Of a DNA stretch of 64,000 bases, positions 1-10,617 are shown in pieces; position 1 is the first letter of the stretch; the number at the start of each line of letters is the position of its first letter. The notes under the pieces are model-generated. The model saw only the letters and a list, made by a program, of their open reading frames with translations, had not been told where the DNA came from and did not search any database. A program made the translations under genes and the position numbers. The stretch comes from Anolis sagrei. Lineage: Eukaryota > Chordata > Lepidosauria > Squamata > Anolidae. Location: positions 195,730,278-195,794,277 of the forward strand of contig NC_090024.1 of NCBI RefSeq assembly GCF_037176765.1. The letters run 5' to 3'.

Positions 1-1326
1 ATAAAGTTGCAAGTTAGACTCTGTATGTGGCAGAGTGGTATTGAGTTACTGCTCCAATTAGAACAAAGTCATGATGATTCATTACTTCCTTTCCTACTCT
101 TTTGCTGACTGACTTTGTGACCCAATGACTTTTCTAGACTGTGATTTTTCTTTGTTACCAAAGAAAAGCACAGTTGCAATTAACTCCAGCTTCAGGTAAG
201 TTAAGCATAATTGGGAACAATACAATGTATGAAGGTACTTTCAAATGCCTTTTTTTCAAGCAACAATACTACCAAATATTTAGGCTGAAAGGAAATGTAC
301 TACTTAGAGATACCCTCTAGGAATGAATAACCATCAGTTCTGATTTTGTGCAAAGCTGAGAGAAATTCCATGTAACTGAGATTATGGTTTTGGTTTTGAA
401 CAATCTTGTTCTGTTACCTCCATTAATCCTGCTTGACTAGCAGTGATCTAGATACTTCCTGAATTGACTGCGGCTGAGGGGTGCAAAATGAATTGCATAC
501 TAAGGTATTATGCCTAGTGGAAGGAAGCACTTGTCATTTGGAAGAGGAAGCAGTTCAGATTTGTAATGCGGGACATTCTTTCTTTACATACACCATTTTC
601 TCATCTCTTCTCATTGTCATGCCTACTGTGTACAGGTGTAAAAAAAAGGCAACCTGTTTGATTACATCTCGGGCTGGAAATGTGAGGGTGGGAGATATTA
701 TAGAACAACATTGAGGAAGACAGGGAGACATGATAGAAGCATCTAAAATTATATATGATGAATATGGAGGAGGATGTTTTTCCTTTTCTGACATACCCCA
801 AATGTGTCTCTCGTTTCTTACTATTTTTGTTTAAGGTAGAGTCTTGCTTTAAGAAGAGTCCCCAAAAGCTTGCTGATTGTTAACTGTTTGGCCAGTCCTA
901 CTAACAATTATATACCTAAACATGGTTTTGAGATTTTGATTTTAGTCTTGATGTTTTTCTCCTGCTCATCATTCAACTTCTTAACTTCGCTTCATGTGTC
1001 TTTTTGTGCATATGCACTGACTGAACTGTTCAATTTCCTAATTTTGTCTGCTAGCAGGAAGCTAAAACCTTTGCATCATGATAACATGTCCTTCTCTATT
1101 TGGTATTTGTTCATTGGCTTTCTTTTCTACATACTGTATCAAATTTTTAGGAACTATATATATCAACACTGCAATTGCACACCTTTTCAATCTATTCAGC
1201 ATAAAGATCTAAACTCTCCAAGGAGGAAGTATATAGTATATGTATAGAAAAGACCAAAGACAATGGCTCTCTTTATTGATTGGGGAGAGACTTGAACTGT
1301 CATTTCATTTCACCTCTCTCTGAACA
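1..1326. other. RASSF5 intron, no recognised element
   Basis: A+T-rich intronic sequence. Neither the RAPL-type first exon (start MTVDSS in human) nor a C1-domain exon is visible on the plus strand, so the 5' exons of RASSF5 must lie left of the window. The short open frames in both strands look random. Confidence 0.6.
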
Positions 1327-1740
1327 AGAGTCAGCATGGTATAGAGCAGGAGTGTTGAACTCATTTTCACCAAGGGTCACATCAGCCTTATGGTTACTTT
1401 CAAAGAGCCAGTTGTAATTATAAGACTATAGAAGTGTAACAATGTCACCCTGACATTGAAAGTCTTGTGAGCCACATAAAATGACATGGCAGGCTGCATT
1501 TGGCCCACGGGCCTTGCCTTTCACAGTTGTGGTATAAAGATTTGAGTTTTGAGGAAGGGCTCTGGAAGAGTAGGATTGAAATCTCCACTTGGCCATGGAA
1601 ACCACTGGGTGACATGGGCAAGTCATATTCTCTCATCCTCAGAAGAAGGCAGCGGCAAATCTCTTCTGAATAAATCTGGCCAAGAAACTTTTGCCTTGGG
1701 GTCACCATAGCTCAGAAATGAATTGAAGGCACATAAAAAT
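1327..1740 (+). mobile_element. tRNA-derived SINE with BovB-like tail, split by a hAT
   Basis: The head GAGTCAGCATGGTATAG and the later ATTGAAATCTCCACTTGG and GGGCAAGTCATATTCTCTC match the squamate tRNA-like SINE that also appears at 30170-30295. The 3' part GGTCACCATAGCTCAGAAATG is a BovB-like tail. A hAT element at 1347-1531 interrupts the head. Confidence 0.7.
1347..1531 (+). mobile_element. hAT MITE inserted in a SINE
   Basis: The left end CAGGAGTGTTGAACTCATTT and an interior GGCCCACGGGCCTTG are typical of the vertebrate hAT family whose ends read CAGGGGTGTCAAACTC. It is flanked by 8-bp duplications of the SINE, GTATAGAG (1339-1346) and GTATAAAG (1532-1539), seven of eight identical. Confidence 0.7.
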
Positions 1741-2019
1741 CCTAAAGGTTGCAGTTTCAAATCTGGGGAGCAGCGTGTAGTCCCGCTGTTAGCCCCAGCT
1801 TCTACCAACCTAGCAGTTGAAAAACATGCAAATGTGAGTAGATCAATAAGGACAGCCTTAGCAGGAGGGTAACGGCGCTCCATGCAGTCATGCCAGCCAC
1901 ATGACCTTGGAGGTGTCTATGGACAACGGCAGCTCTTCGGCTTAGAAATGGAGATGAGCACCAACCCCCAGAGTCGTACACGACTGGACTTAATGTCAGG
2001 GGAAAACCTTTACCTTTAC
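1741..2019 (+). mobile_element. Sauria-type SINE (tRNA head, BovB tail)
   Basis: Contains a decayed B box (GGTTGCAGTTTCAAATC), the body ACATGCAAATGTGAGTAGATC and ACATGACCTTGGAGGTGTC, and the BovB-like tail GTACACGACTGGACTTAATG ending AAAACCTTTACC. Its 3' end lies about 150 bp before a RASSF5 exon. Another copy is at 20990-21226. Confidence 0.8.
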
Positions 2020-2167
2020 TATGTGCATATGTAAAATGTGAAAAGGGACAAAAATGAAAAGTAATACAGGGGAGTCAGTGCATATTTGTATTAGGCAAGT
2101 ATGATTGCAAAGGCTACCTAGTCGGTTGAAGCATTTCTCAAGTGTTTCTTTTCGTTCTTTGTTCTAG

Positions 2168-2281
2168 AATGTAACAAAAACAGTGGAAGAAGAAAAACTT
2201 AAAGCTCCTACCACCCAAGAGCTGAAGGAGAAGATTGATAAATACAATTCCAAAGTCAACAATTGCTTGCTGATGAAGATG
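2168..2281 (+). CDS. RASSF5: RASSF5 exon: linker before RA domain
   Basis: 38 codons, phase 0 at both ends, from NVTKTVEEEKLK to NCLLMKM. The acceptor is TTCTAG and the donor is GGTTTGT. It corresponds to the human exon beginning NVCKPVEE, the common exon joined by alternative first exons. Confidence 0.94.
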
Positions 2282-5200
2282 GTTTGTATTACATTTTTGC
2301 ATTACTTTTTAATTTCATGGTACTGAAGACTATTGTTTTTCTAGCTGTAGAATATTACATTGAAAGTGGTTTAACTTTCCCTGTGTGGTGGAAGTTTGAA
2401 GGCCTAATTCTTGAGGGTCACAGTTCTCTTCTATGAGTAGGGCGACGAAAGCTAACAGTTTAGTGCATCACAGCAGAACCTTTTAAAAAACATCAAGCAG
2501 TTTATTGTCTCTGTTATGGTGCCACTTCTGGGATTTTGAATGTGGAAAGTGGCAGGAAAGTGGTGGCGGTAAAGGGCAGCTGGCTTCTTGAGGCAGCACT
2601 GGTGTTTTTCCCTCTCTGTGGAATGACATTCCTTCAGAATATATTCTGCTTACCTGGTTTCTCAACCCACCTAAGGTCAAAGCTGAGCCAACTGGCCCTG
2701 GGCTTTATGAAGATTATTCATGAGTCATATCAAAATCCATAATTTGGTGGTGGATGTAATTTTGGCCCCCTAAACCTGTCCTCAGTTTATACATGCTTAT
2801 ATCTTACACAAGTAGATATGATAACTCAACAAATAAAATGTCACAAAACCTACCTTTCTCATCTTTTAATTTCATCTTCCGCCTCCTCAGAATGATGATG
2901 GAACTTACACAGGTTTCATCAAAGTACACTTGAAACTTCGCCGGCCAGTGACAGTCCCAGCAGGGATCCGGCCACAGTCCATCTATGATGCCCTCAAGGA
3001 GGTCGACTTGGCCAACATGACAGAGAAGAGAACATCCTTCTACCTGCCGCTAGATGCCATCAAGCAACTTCACATCAGCAGCACCACCACTGTGAGTGAA
3101 GTAATCCAGGGACTTCTGAAGAAATTTATGGTGGTTGACAACCCACAGAAGTTTGCACTTTTCAAACAGATGCAGAAAGATGGCCAAGGTGAGATAATAT
3201 TCTTTCTTCAACATAAATGTGTGATGTTGTTAAGCAAACAATTGCGTGTTATCAGGCTTGCTTCTTGAGCAACTAGCCCTTTATTGTTCCATTTTTTTCA
3301 GACTGGGTGATGGTGTTGTAAATGTAATGGTAAAGTCTGTATGTTCCATTTGTTTTTGGAGTCCTTAAGTGGAATGGGCCCCAGAAACTGGAGTATTTTA
3401 AGATGAATATATATCTATTGCAGAATTTTTATTAAAATCCTGTTAGGAATGAGAGATTTCTGAAATGGATTTGCTAAACAATGAGATCCAAATCTACTTT
3501 GAAGATTTTCTTCAAGTTACATTTTGGATGTAAATACTCATATGTTCCAAAATGTAAACATTGTGAACCGAGCAATTTTGCAATTTCAGTCCTATATATG
3601 TCAAAGTCAGCCCACTTGTTTGGAGATCCTATTAAAGTAGATCCTATTAAATAGAAAGCTTATCCAACACCTTCTTCTGTCTAAGGGATATTAAGCATGG
3701 TTTTCTTCAAGAGGAATCTTGAAATATCAACACTGTACTTCTTGCCCATGCGTATACTTTGCCAGCATGCAAATTCCTAACTTCTGCAACTAATTCCAAC
3801 AATGAAGTACACTTTACCACCTTGGTCTGTTCATTATCTTTCCATGAAGATGTCCTAGCTTAGTGGCAGAACACATGGCAAAAGGTCCCAGGTTCTATAG
3901 CAGGCACCTGCAGTTGAGGATGTCAACATGACCTTATGCTGATTTTTGCCCTCAGTTCAAGAGAATTACAGCCAGTCATTCCTTTGTGATTAGGAAGGAA
4001 GTCCAGTTGGAAACAGGAGTAACCATCTCTTGCACTTCATGAGACTGCATGGGTAGGACTAGCCTTCTAACATGGACAAATGTGAAAGGGCTGTTTACGA
4101 GACTAAGAATAACCTTCTTTTAAGACCCCCAAGTGATTCTGGTTTTTTTTTTCCTCTCCACAGTTCTCTCTCAGAAACTCCCTGTAACAGAATATCCTTT
4201 ATACCTCCGGCTGCTAGCAGGTCCCGACACAGACATTCTGAGTTTTGTGTTGAAAGAAAATGAAACTGGGGAAGTTGAGGTATGTCTGGAAGCTACTTTG
4301 CTTTTGAACTTGCACAAACATGCTCCACTTTCAGAAAGCACACACCCACATTAAACAAGCAGTGATCTGCAGCCACGTGGGCAGAACCTGAGTGGGTGGA
4401 AAAAGCAAACTTCCTGTCTTTATAATATCAAGAACCCTTACTACAAGAACTCTTAGATACTAGCATTTTAGATCAGGAAGAGGAATTTTCAGGGAACAGG
4501 AAGGACACCCAGAAGAGGAAAAGGGTGAACAGAAAACAACTCTTATTTTCTTCTGGGAAGTGTCTGAGTGGATTAATTCAGACTTTTTCTAAGTCTGAAT
4601 CAACTCACTCAAGATACTTTGGAGGTTTGAAAGTAGTCGTGCAATGGGTTGTGTTTTCTCTGATTGCATAAGAGGGGTCCCCCAATGCTGCCAGTTCTTG
4701 CACAAGCACACACAGAGGCCTTTTATTTCTGACTTGGCTAGTGGACAACGAATAGGACAGTGCTCAAAGAAAGAGGCCAAGTTATTGGTGCCTTTTGGGT
4801 AATTGGTTGCACGAGTGTGAACGGCAGCATAACTTAGATGGCATATAATTATGTTGTGCTTTAAGTATAAAGGATCTTGCCCCAAATCTGTGACTCACTG
4901 AATTGCAGTCACTTTTGAATCTAGAAGGACTTATAGATGTAATCTTCCTATTGGAATAATTTTTGAGTCTTCTCCTGGATATTGCAGAGTGTCATTGAAA
5001 AACCAAATAAGGATGTACTGAGAGAAGACCTGCAGAAATTCAATTGATAAATTATGCCTAACATCTATAGCCAGGATTATGTTTAACATCTATAGCCAGA
5101 ATAGGAACTGTACAGCCCCCTCCCAGCACTCCCTTTCCTATTTTTCCCAGGCCCCTAGAAGGTAGAAGATTTCCCAGACTCCCTCCCCCAAAACTGTTAA

Positions 5201-6303
5201 AATTTTAAAAGATAATCGCAGTCACAAACACTGCATTTCATTAAAAAAATAGTTGCCACTACATGTAACTTGCACCCTCATCTTTGGGGTGCCAAAATTG
5301 GTAAAATTAATCTTCCTCATATAATAGTTGTGTACACCCACCCATACGCCTGCCCCTTGGGGCAGGCATGGAAGTGGATGAAAGTTCAATTGGCCCTGCA
5401 CTTGCTGGTGAGAGCTACAAGGTCTCCCTCAGTTGCCACCAGCTGAAGGAGGCCCTGTAGCCAAGGGGGCGGTGCACATGTGGATTTGTAGCTACAGGGT
5501 TTCCTTTGGCTGGCAGCTGAAAGAATCTCCATAGCTGCAAAACGTTTTCATCATGTAATAGTCACCACCTGTTCACTGGAGGGAAGGATATTAGAGGCCA
5601 CAGAATGAGAAGACAGGAAAGCTTGGAGAAGACAATGATTCTGGGGAAAATGGAAGGAAAAAGGAAGATGGACAGACCAAGGACAAGATGGATGGATGGT
5701 ATCTTTGAAGTGACTGGCTTGACTTTGAAGGAACTGGAGGTGGCCTCTGCCGACAGGGAGCTCTGGCGTGGTCTGGTCCATGAGGTCACATAGTCACACC
5801 CCCATTTCCCCTAAAGGGGGGAGGGTGCAACTATTATGCAGTGAAATACAGTATTTTCCTCAGGTATTAGGAGTGACCTAGATTTAACACATACACACAG
5901 AAAACCTGTAATCAATCCCAAATGTGACTTCTGGTCACAATTTGTGGACATTACTTCAGCTGAAAATGGGCCTCAGTGTTTACCATTTATCTGTATCTTC
6001 ATATGCTTAGAAAAGTATATAGATGAGATGTCCATCTTCCATTAGATGTTGTTCTATAGCTTTCATAGCTACATGTAAAATCACATAAATATAACACAAT
6101 CTGAATGTGTGCCAAGCTAAAGTTTCTCTATTCTTTCCCCCCTTCGTTAGTGGGATGACTTCTCTATTCCGGAGCTACAGAATTTCCTAGTAATACTTGA
6201 AAGAGAAGAAAAAGAGAAAATCCAGCAAGTGCAGAAGAAGTATGACAAGTTTAAACAAAGGCTGCAGGAGGCCTTGAAAGAAGCTAACGAGAAGCCTGGA
6301 TAA
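2168..6303 (+). CDS. RASSF5: RASSF5 (NORE1/RAPL), last four coding exons
   Basis: Ras-association domain family protein 5, an effector that binds Ras/Rap-GTP through its RA domain and MST1/2 kinases through its C-terminal SARAH helix. Coding exons are 2168-2281, 2891-3188, 4164-4279 and 6151-6303, all with AG acceptors and GT donors and compatible phases (0, then 1, then 0), giving 226 visible residues and a TAA stop. The RA domain runs from about residue 40 to 176 and includes YLPLDAIKQLHISSTTTVSE and RLLAGPDTDILSFVLKENET. The SARAH domain follows from WDDFSIPELQNF to the KPG end. The first exon starts with NVTKTVEE, which matches the human exon shared by NORE1A and RAPL, so the isoform-specific first exons with the C1 domain lie upstream of the window. 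EIF2D downstream on the opposite strand is the same neighbour as in human. Confidence 0.96.
2891..3188 (+). CDS. RASSF5: RASSF5 exon: first part of RA domain
   Basis: 298 nt, starting NDDGTYTGFIKVHLKLRRP and ending KDGQ plus one base. It is almost identical to mammalian RASSF5 across the effector-binding face, including TVPAGIRPQSIYDALKEV. The acceptor is CTCCTCAG and the donor GGTGAGA. Confidence 0.97.
3189..4163. other. RASSF5 intron, nothing recognised
   Basis: Unique-looking A+T-rich sequence with no repeat family or conserved block that I can name. The same holds for 2282-2890. Confidence 0.6.
4164..4279 (+). CDS. RASSF5: RASSF5 exon: end of RA domain
   Basis: 116 nt in phase 1, coding VLSQKLPVTEYPLYLRLLAG through ENETGEVE. 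A long pyrimidine tract ending CCACAG precedes it. The donor is GGTATGT. Confidence 0.97.
4280..5328. other. RASSF5 intron, mostly unrecognised
   Basis: The only structure noted is a short tandem duplication near 5056-5100 in which TAACATCTATAGCCAG occurs twice. The rest shows nothing recognisable. Confidence 0.5.
5540..5815 (+). mobile_element. RTE-BovB-like LINE 3' fragment
   Basis: An open frame at 5605-5793 reads ILGKMEGKRKMDRPRTRWMD then DRELWRGLVHEVT. This is the C-terminal tail typical of RTE/BovB reverse transcriptases (GK-EGKR-R-R-RWLDGI, then DR-W---VH-VT). Only the 3' end remains. BovB is common in squamates and would be the partner LINE of the BovB-tailed SINEs here. Confidence 0.65.
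6151..6303 (+). CDS. RASSF5: RASSF5 last coding exon: SARAH domain
   Basis: 51 codons including the TAA stop. It encodes the SARAH dimerisation helix (WDDFSIPELQNF, then QQVQKKYDKFKQRLQEALKE) that pairs with MST1/2. The C-terminus KPG is the same as in mammals. Confidence 0.97.
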   Translation, partial: WDDFSIPELQNFLVILEREEKEKIQQVQKKYDKFKQRLQEALKEANEKPG

Positions 6304-8271
6304 CCAAGTCTGGTAATGTGGCTAGTGATAAACTAAAAAATTAATATATATACATATACTAGTATATTTAAAAACAAAACAAAAATATCACCCAACCAAG
6401 ACTTTTCTTCTCAGGACACTTTTTCGATTTGGCTGCAGTCCACAGCGTGCTTAGAATTGGTTTTACAAAATGGAAAAGGATGTCCCTGTCCACTGGCCCT
6501 TCAGGTACCAAAAATCGAATGCTGCATCTCCTTCTGAGGTGGTCAACCTGAATGGCATATTCAGGAAACTTTACAATAAATGTTGAATGTGCAAGGAATT
6601 GGTTTGCATATGGTACAAATGCTAAGGGCCAGCCCCAAACTACTATCTTCCTTTTCCCACATCCCAATACCTCACCTGCTGGATTTGTGTGTACGTGTGG
6701 CAGAAGTGCAATGAATGTGCTCTCTTGTGGTAACTTCACCACAAGAGCTACTGAAAGGTCTACATCAGCCCATGAAGTATCCCTGCTCTGATACATATGG
6801 ACACTGTGGGCTCTACAGTGTAGAGGATGCCAAATAGACTGTTGCGCCATATGAAGAGAACAGATGCCAAGGAAGCTGTAGATGTACAGCAGGTCTTGAT
6901 GGTGCTAGAGTGCTTTGGCCTTGAGTTATTATTTCTATTTTCTCAGGGGAAAGGGGGATCTTTTTTGTGGGTGGGTGTGCGTGGGTTGTGTTCTTGATCA
7001 TGCTCCCCATAAGTTTGGAAGCACTTCTTCTTATGCAGCCAGAACAGGGACCAGTATCAACAGATCGGAGAACTGACTTTGAGACTTTCCCCTTAAGATG
7101 TTCAAGACGTTGGTCATCAAACAGCTTGAAAGTAACACCAAGACCTTGAAGGAAACTGGAAATGATATTGAGTTGATCCAGTTATGGGCTCACAATATTA
7201 ATAGTAGGTGAGCTAAAAAATCTGCAACTGCCCAGTCTCAGTTGGCGATCTCCCCGATGTTGGATTTTCAACCTGCAACCTACAATATTTGATTTAGAGG
7301 TTCTGCTAAAGCAGGTGTGAGAAACCTGTGACACACCCAAGTCTTGTTAGACTCCAGATAACAGCAAATTGAATAGGGAAGAAGGAGTTTGTGGCAGAAG
7401 ACCTGCCTGCTTCTGTGAAACACCAAAGGAAAGTGATCAGTAAAGGTGAACCTGTGCAAGTCATCAATGCAACAAGTGATAATTCTGCTTGTGGGGGACA
7501 TTCCTCTGTCTTCAGTGGTGTCATTGGGCCCTTCCAATTAGATAAAGATTTAAAAAGTAATGTGAGACTTCAGCAGGAGTTAGGAGACATGGCCAGAGCA
7601 CTTAAGTGTCAAACAATGCTGGAAAACTTACTTAGAGCTCCTTATGTTTTGCACAGAGCTTTCTGCTCGTAACTCTTTTCATCTTACACTTGGAGACAGA
7701 CTTGGATATTCCTCAGCTATTGCTGCAGTTGTGGAAGTGGCTAGCACTGTCCTTATCATTCTGTCAAGTAGACAGACATTCGACAGCAAAATAGCTCTAT
7801 TTTTGACTGCAGCTATAGCTGCCACTTTCAGGCAAGCTGCTAACAGCTTGCTTGCTGTCAAATTAGGACAGAAAGAAATGTTATTTTCCTGCTTACCTCT
7901 AAGAAAGTGTCTTACAGAATCAAGAAAATGCTTTCCCATGTTCTAATGCCCCCCTCCCCAAGTGTATTACAGTTTAATTTAATTTTTAAAACTACTTCTG
8001 TTTGGGGTTAATTTCAAAATCTGTGCTGCCAAGCCAAACAAATGTATGGGAAGTGCCCTGGCAGCAACAGTCATTCTCCTTAAAAAACCCAAGAGGTACA
8101 AGTAGAAAAACCCCTAACAATCTTACCCTGTTTCCCCCTTGATTTAAAACAGGAAGTGTAACCTGCCCATTAACTTTGCCTGTATATTGTGTTATTTGTG
8201 TTGAGCCCCCTTAACTCATAAAGTCAGAAAGCCGAGCCAGAACTTGTGGCATTGTAGCAGATATCTTAAAC

Positions 8272-8408
8272 TAGTGGATCTCAACCTGTGGGTCCCCAGA
8301 TGCTTTGGCATTCAGAACACCCAGAAATCCTAACAGCTGGTAAACCGGCCAGAATATCTGGGAGTTGTAGGTCAAAACACGTGGGGACCCACAGTTTGAG
8401 AACCACTG
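8272..8408. mobile_element. hAT MITE (palindromic), in RASSF5 3' UTR
   Basis: Ends read TAGTGGATCTCAACCTGTGG and TTTGAGAACCACTG and fold on each other, with a spacer around CTGGTAAACCGGCC. Flanking 8-mers TCTTAAAC and CCTCAAAC are a decayed target duplication. Same family as 9650-9784 and 43192-43326. Confidence 0.8.
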
Positions 8409-9548
8409 CCTCAAACCAAAGCTTTATTGGACCAGGTAAAGAGACAAAAGGTTTGTTTCCTTCTATGGGGGCACTGAGGAAGCAGTACCTTGCAGCAGTA
8501 AGGTAGCATAAGGAGAGCATGGAGTATTTAGAAAGAAGCACCTGTGAAATGCTGAACCAAGAAGAAAAGGCACTTCCCAATCACTGTGGAAATACATGGC
8601 TGTGCACACTGAGGAGGGAGCGCAGTTCCTTCAATAGTAGTACTACTAAGATTGAGAACCAAAAAACAAAAACAAAAACCCAACAACAACATCCCAAACT
8701 TGAAGGCAGTATCTGTATGCCATTGATACCTTCTACCTAGCAATGTTGCATATTTAATTTTTGTTTTCTCTTTTATGCTTAATGGGAAAAAAAATGTCAC
8801 CTTAGCTTTTCAGTGACTGGCACTCTTCATTCTTCCCTCCCCAACCCTCAAATATTTAGGACATTTTTATAGAAGGCATGGCTTCTTATGCAATTTATGT
8901 AAGTGCTGCTGACTAAGCCTCCTGCAAAATAGGTGGGTGTGGTGTCTTTTTTCCTCTCTTTTTTTACAAGATTATATATCTATGGGCCTTTATGAAAATA
9001 AATAATAAATCCGAAGCTCAGATGGTGAAAGAAAGCAGAGCCACTTGATATGTGGCAGAGCAGAAGCCTTAGTAAGAGTTAGTGGAGGCCCCAACTTGCG
9101 ATGCGCAGACTACTGCTGGCAGTGCCTTTGTTTAGTGCAGGTGTGGCCCAAATGCACCTCTCAAAATGTTATTGGGCTCCAGTTCTTGTTTGGCAGCATA
9201 GCCAGTGGCAAAGGATTCTGGGAGAGGAAGCCCAAAAAAATCTGGAGGGCCACCCTTTGCTCAACCATAGTTTAATACGTTGTGTTGCCTGCATCTGTAT
9301 GTGTGTAATACATCTTTTTTCCCTTTTTAAGTGGTCCATTGTAAAACATGTACAATCTGTATAGAATGAAAATAGTAGAAGCTTGTGGGAAAGTAAATAC
9401 ATTTTTGCAATGCTGTAATTTATTTTTACTACTGTTTCAGCCCTACGACTGAGAATATGTCACCTTCTAGCTTTTTTTTAAAGCTCCTGACCAATTTGTT
9501 CCTGTGATGCAAAGTGTGTAAGAAGCTATTAAAAATAAACAAGTCTTC

Positions 9549-9554
9549 AATAAA
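9549..9554 (+). terminator. RASSF5: Poly(A) signal, RASSF5 (distal)
   Basis: AATAAA followed by a GT-rich stretch (GTTGTTTC) typical of a cleavage site. Proximal alternatives lie at 8997-9002 and 9004-9009. Confidence 0.6.
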
Positions 9555-9649
9555 GTTGTTTCAAGAAGTCCATTTGGTTTCATTATCATTTGCCCTCATG
9601 TGGCTCTCCGTGGAATTGTCTTTAAATTATCATAGAATCTTGTCTAAGG

Positions 9650-9784
9650 CAGTAGTTCTCAACCTGTGGGTCCCCAAATGTTTTGGCCTTCAACTCCCAG
9701 AAATCCTAACAGTTGGTAAACCGGCTGGGATTTCTGAGAGTTGTAGGCTAAAACACCTGGGGACCCACAGGTTGAGAACCACTG
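9650..9784. mobile_element. hAT MITE (palindromic)
   Basis: Ends CAGTAGTTCTCAACCTGTGG and CAGGTTGAGAACCACTG, with arms pairing over most of the 135 bp. Flanks GTCTAAGG and GTCGCAGG are a decayed 8-bp duplication. It lies just beyond the distal RASSF5 poly(A) signal. Confidence 0.85.
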
Positions 9785-10435
9785 GTCGCAGGCCTCCATC
9801 TCAGTGATAAAAAACAGGCATCCTATTAGTAAATGAACAATGTCTGAATAACTAGTCACATTTGTTCTAACCACCGCCATTCCCACTCATTAAAGGACTC
9901 AGGCCAGAAGCTTTTGAACCTGCTTTGCCCAATTGTGAGCAGAAACATAGTCTTCATTGGGAGACTCTGCCTCTTATGTACTTCACATGTTCACTACCAG
10001 TCTCCTGTGTCTTACATTACAGAAGTACATAGGCAGGTCAGAGGTGCTTAAGAACAGGGAGGACCCCCCAATAAATGCTGTGATTCATACTGCAAATTGA
10101 CACTTTTGCCTATGCTGGAGAAGCAGGGAAATGCTTAAGGTAAATATTATTTTGGGGGGGGGGGGGCGCTATTCATGCATTCCTCCTAGTCTTAAATGCC
10201 ATACACACTGTGGACAATGGGTCCCGTCTCATCCCATCCCCCACCCTCCAAGAATAGCTGGTTTTCCTAAGACATAAAATTCCAGGTCATCCTCTCTACT
10301 CTCCAGATAGAAAAACCGTGTGGAAAGTTGACGTTCTCAACATTCTTACCTCTTACCACATTCTGCAGAAGTTCTAATCCTCATTAAGTAAATAGATAGG
10401 TAGCTGAGTTAACTAACTGGAGATAAATCTTTTTT
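9785..10435. other. RASSF5-EIF2D tail-to-tail gap
   Basis: No gene or named repeat is seen apart from a run of 13 G at 10154-10166. The two genes converge here. Confidence 0.6.
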
Positions 10436-10441
10436 TTTAAT
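10436..10441 (-). terminator. EIF2D: Candidate poly(A) signal, EIF2D
   Basis: ATTAAA on the minus strand about 106 bp after the stop codon. No AATAAA is seen closer, so this variant hexamer is the best candidate for a short 3' UTR. Confidence 0.4.
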
Positions 10442-10546
10442 TTTTTAAATAAAAACCATTTTTAACAGGTAAGGCAGTTGGATTACTCACTTCATTGAAT
10501 ATAATACATATAAATAATGGAGCACGAATATCTTCTTGAGGCCTCA

Positions 10547-10617
10547 TTACTTCTTGCGGCCCATCTTTGGTGCCTTCTCTAGGCCTTGGATGTATTTGCG
10601 AGGTAGATGGTAGTCCT
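10547..10617 (-). CDS. EIF2D: EIF2D exon 15 (stop)
   Basis: 71 nt, EDYHLPRKYIQGLEKAPKMG then RKK and TAA. Acceptor ATTGCAG. The basic tail RKK parallels human KPGKKK. Confidence 0.97.

Larger units (their letters stand above)
6304..9572 (+). other. RASSF5: RASSF5 3' UTR (inferred extent)
   Basis: No further coding exon is seen after the stop. Two AATAAA motifs overlap at 8997-9009 and a better-placed one lies at 9549-9554, so the transcript may end near 9010 or 9570. A hAT MITE sits inside it at 8272-8408. Open frames here, such as 160 codons on the minus strand at 6368-6850, show no recognisable domain and are taken as chance. Confidence 0.6.

Noticed and set aside
870-1247. 125-codon plus-strand frame with hydrophobic stretches
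   Set aside because: A+T-rich intronic sequence, Phe/Leu-rich by composition; no family and no splice support.
1-2167. RAPL-type or C1-domain first exon of RASSF5
   Set aside because: No matching peptide in any plus-strand frame; the splice acceptor at 2167 must join an exon outside the window.
6368-6850. 160-codon minus-strand open frame in the RASSF5 3' region
   Set aside because: No recognisable domain and no splice or start signals. It lies opposite a likely 3' UTR and ends in low-complexity FLFCF, so it looks like chance.
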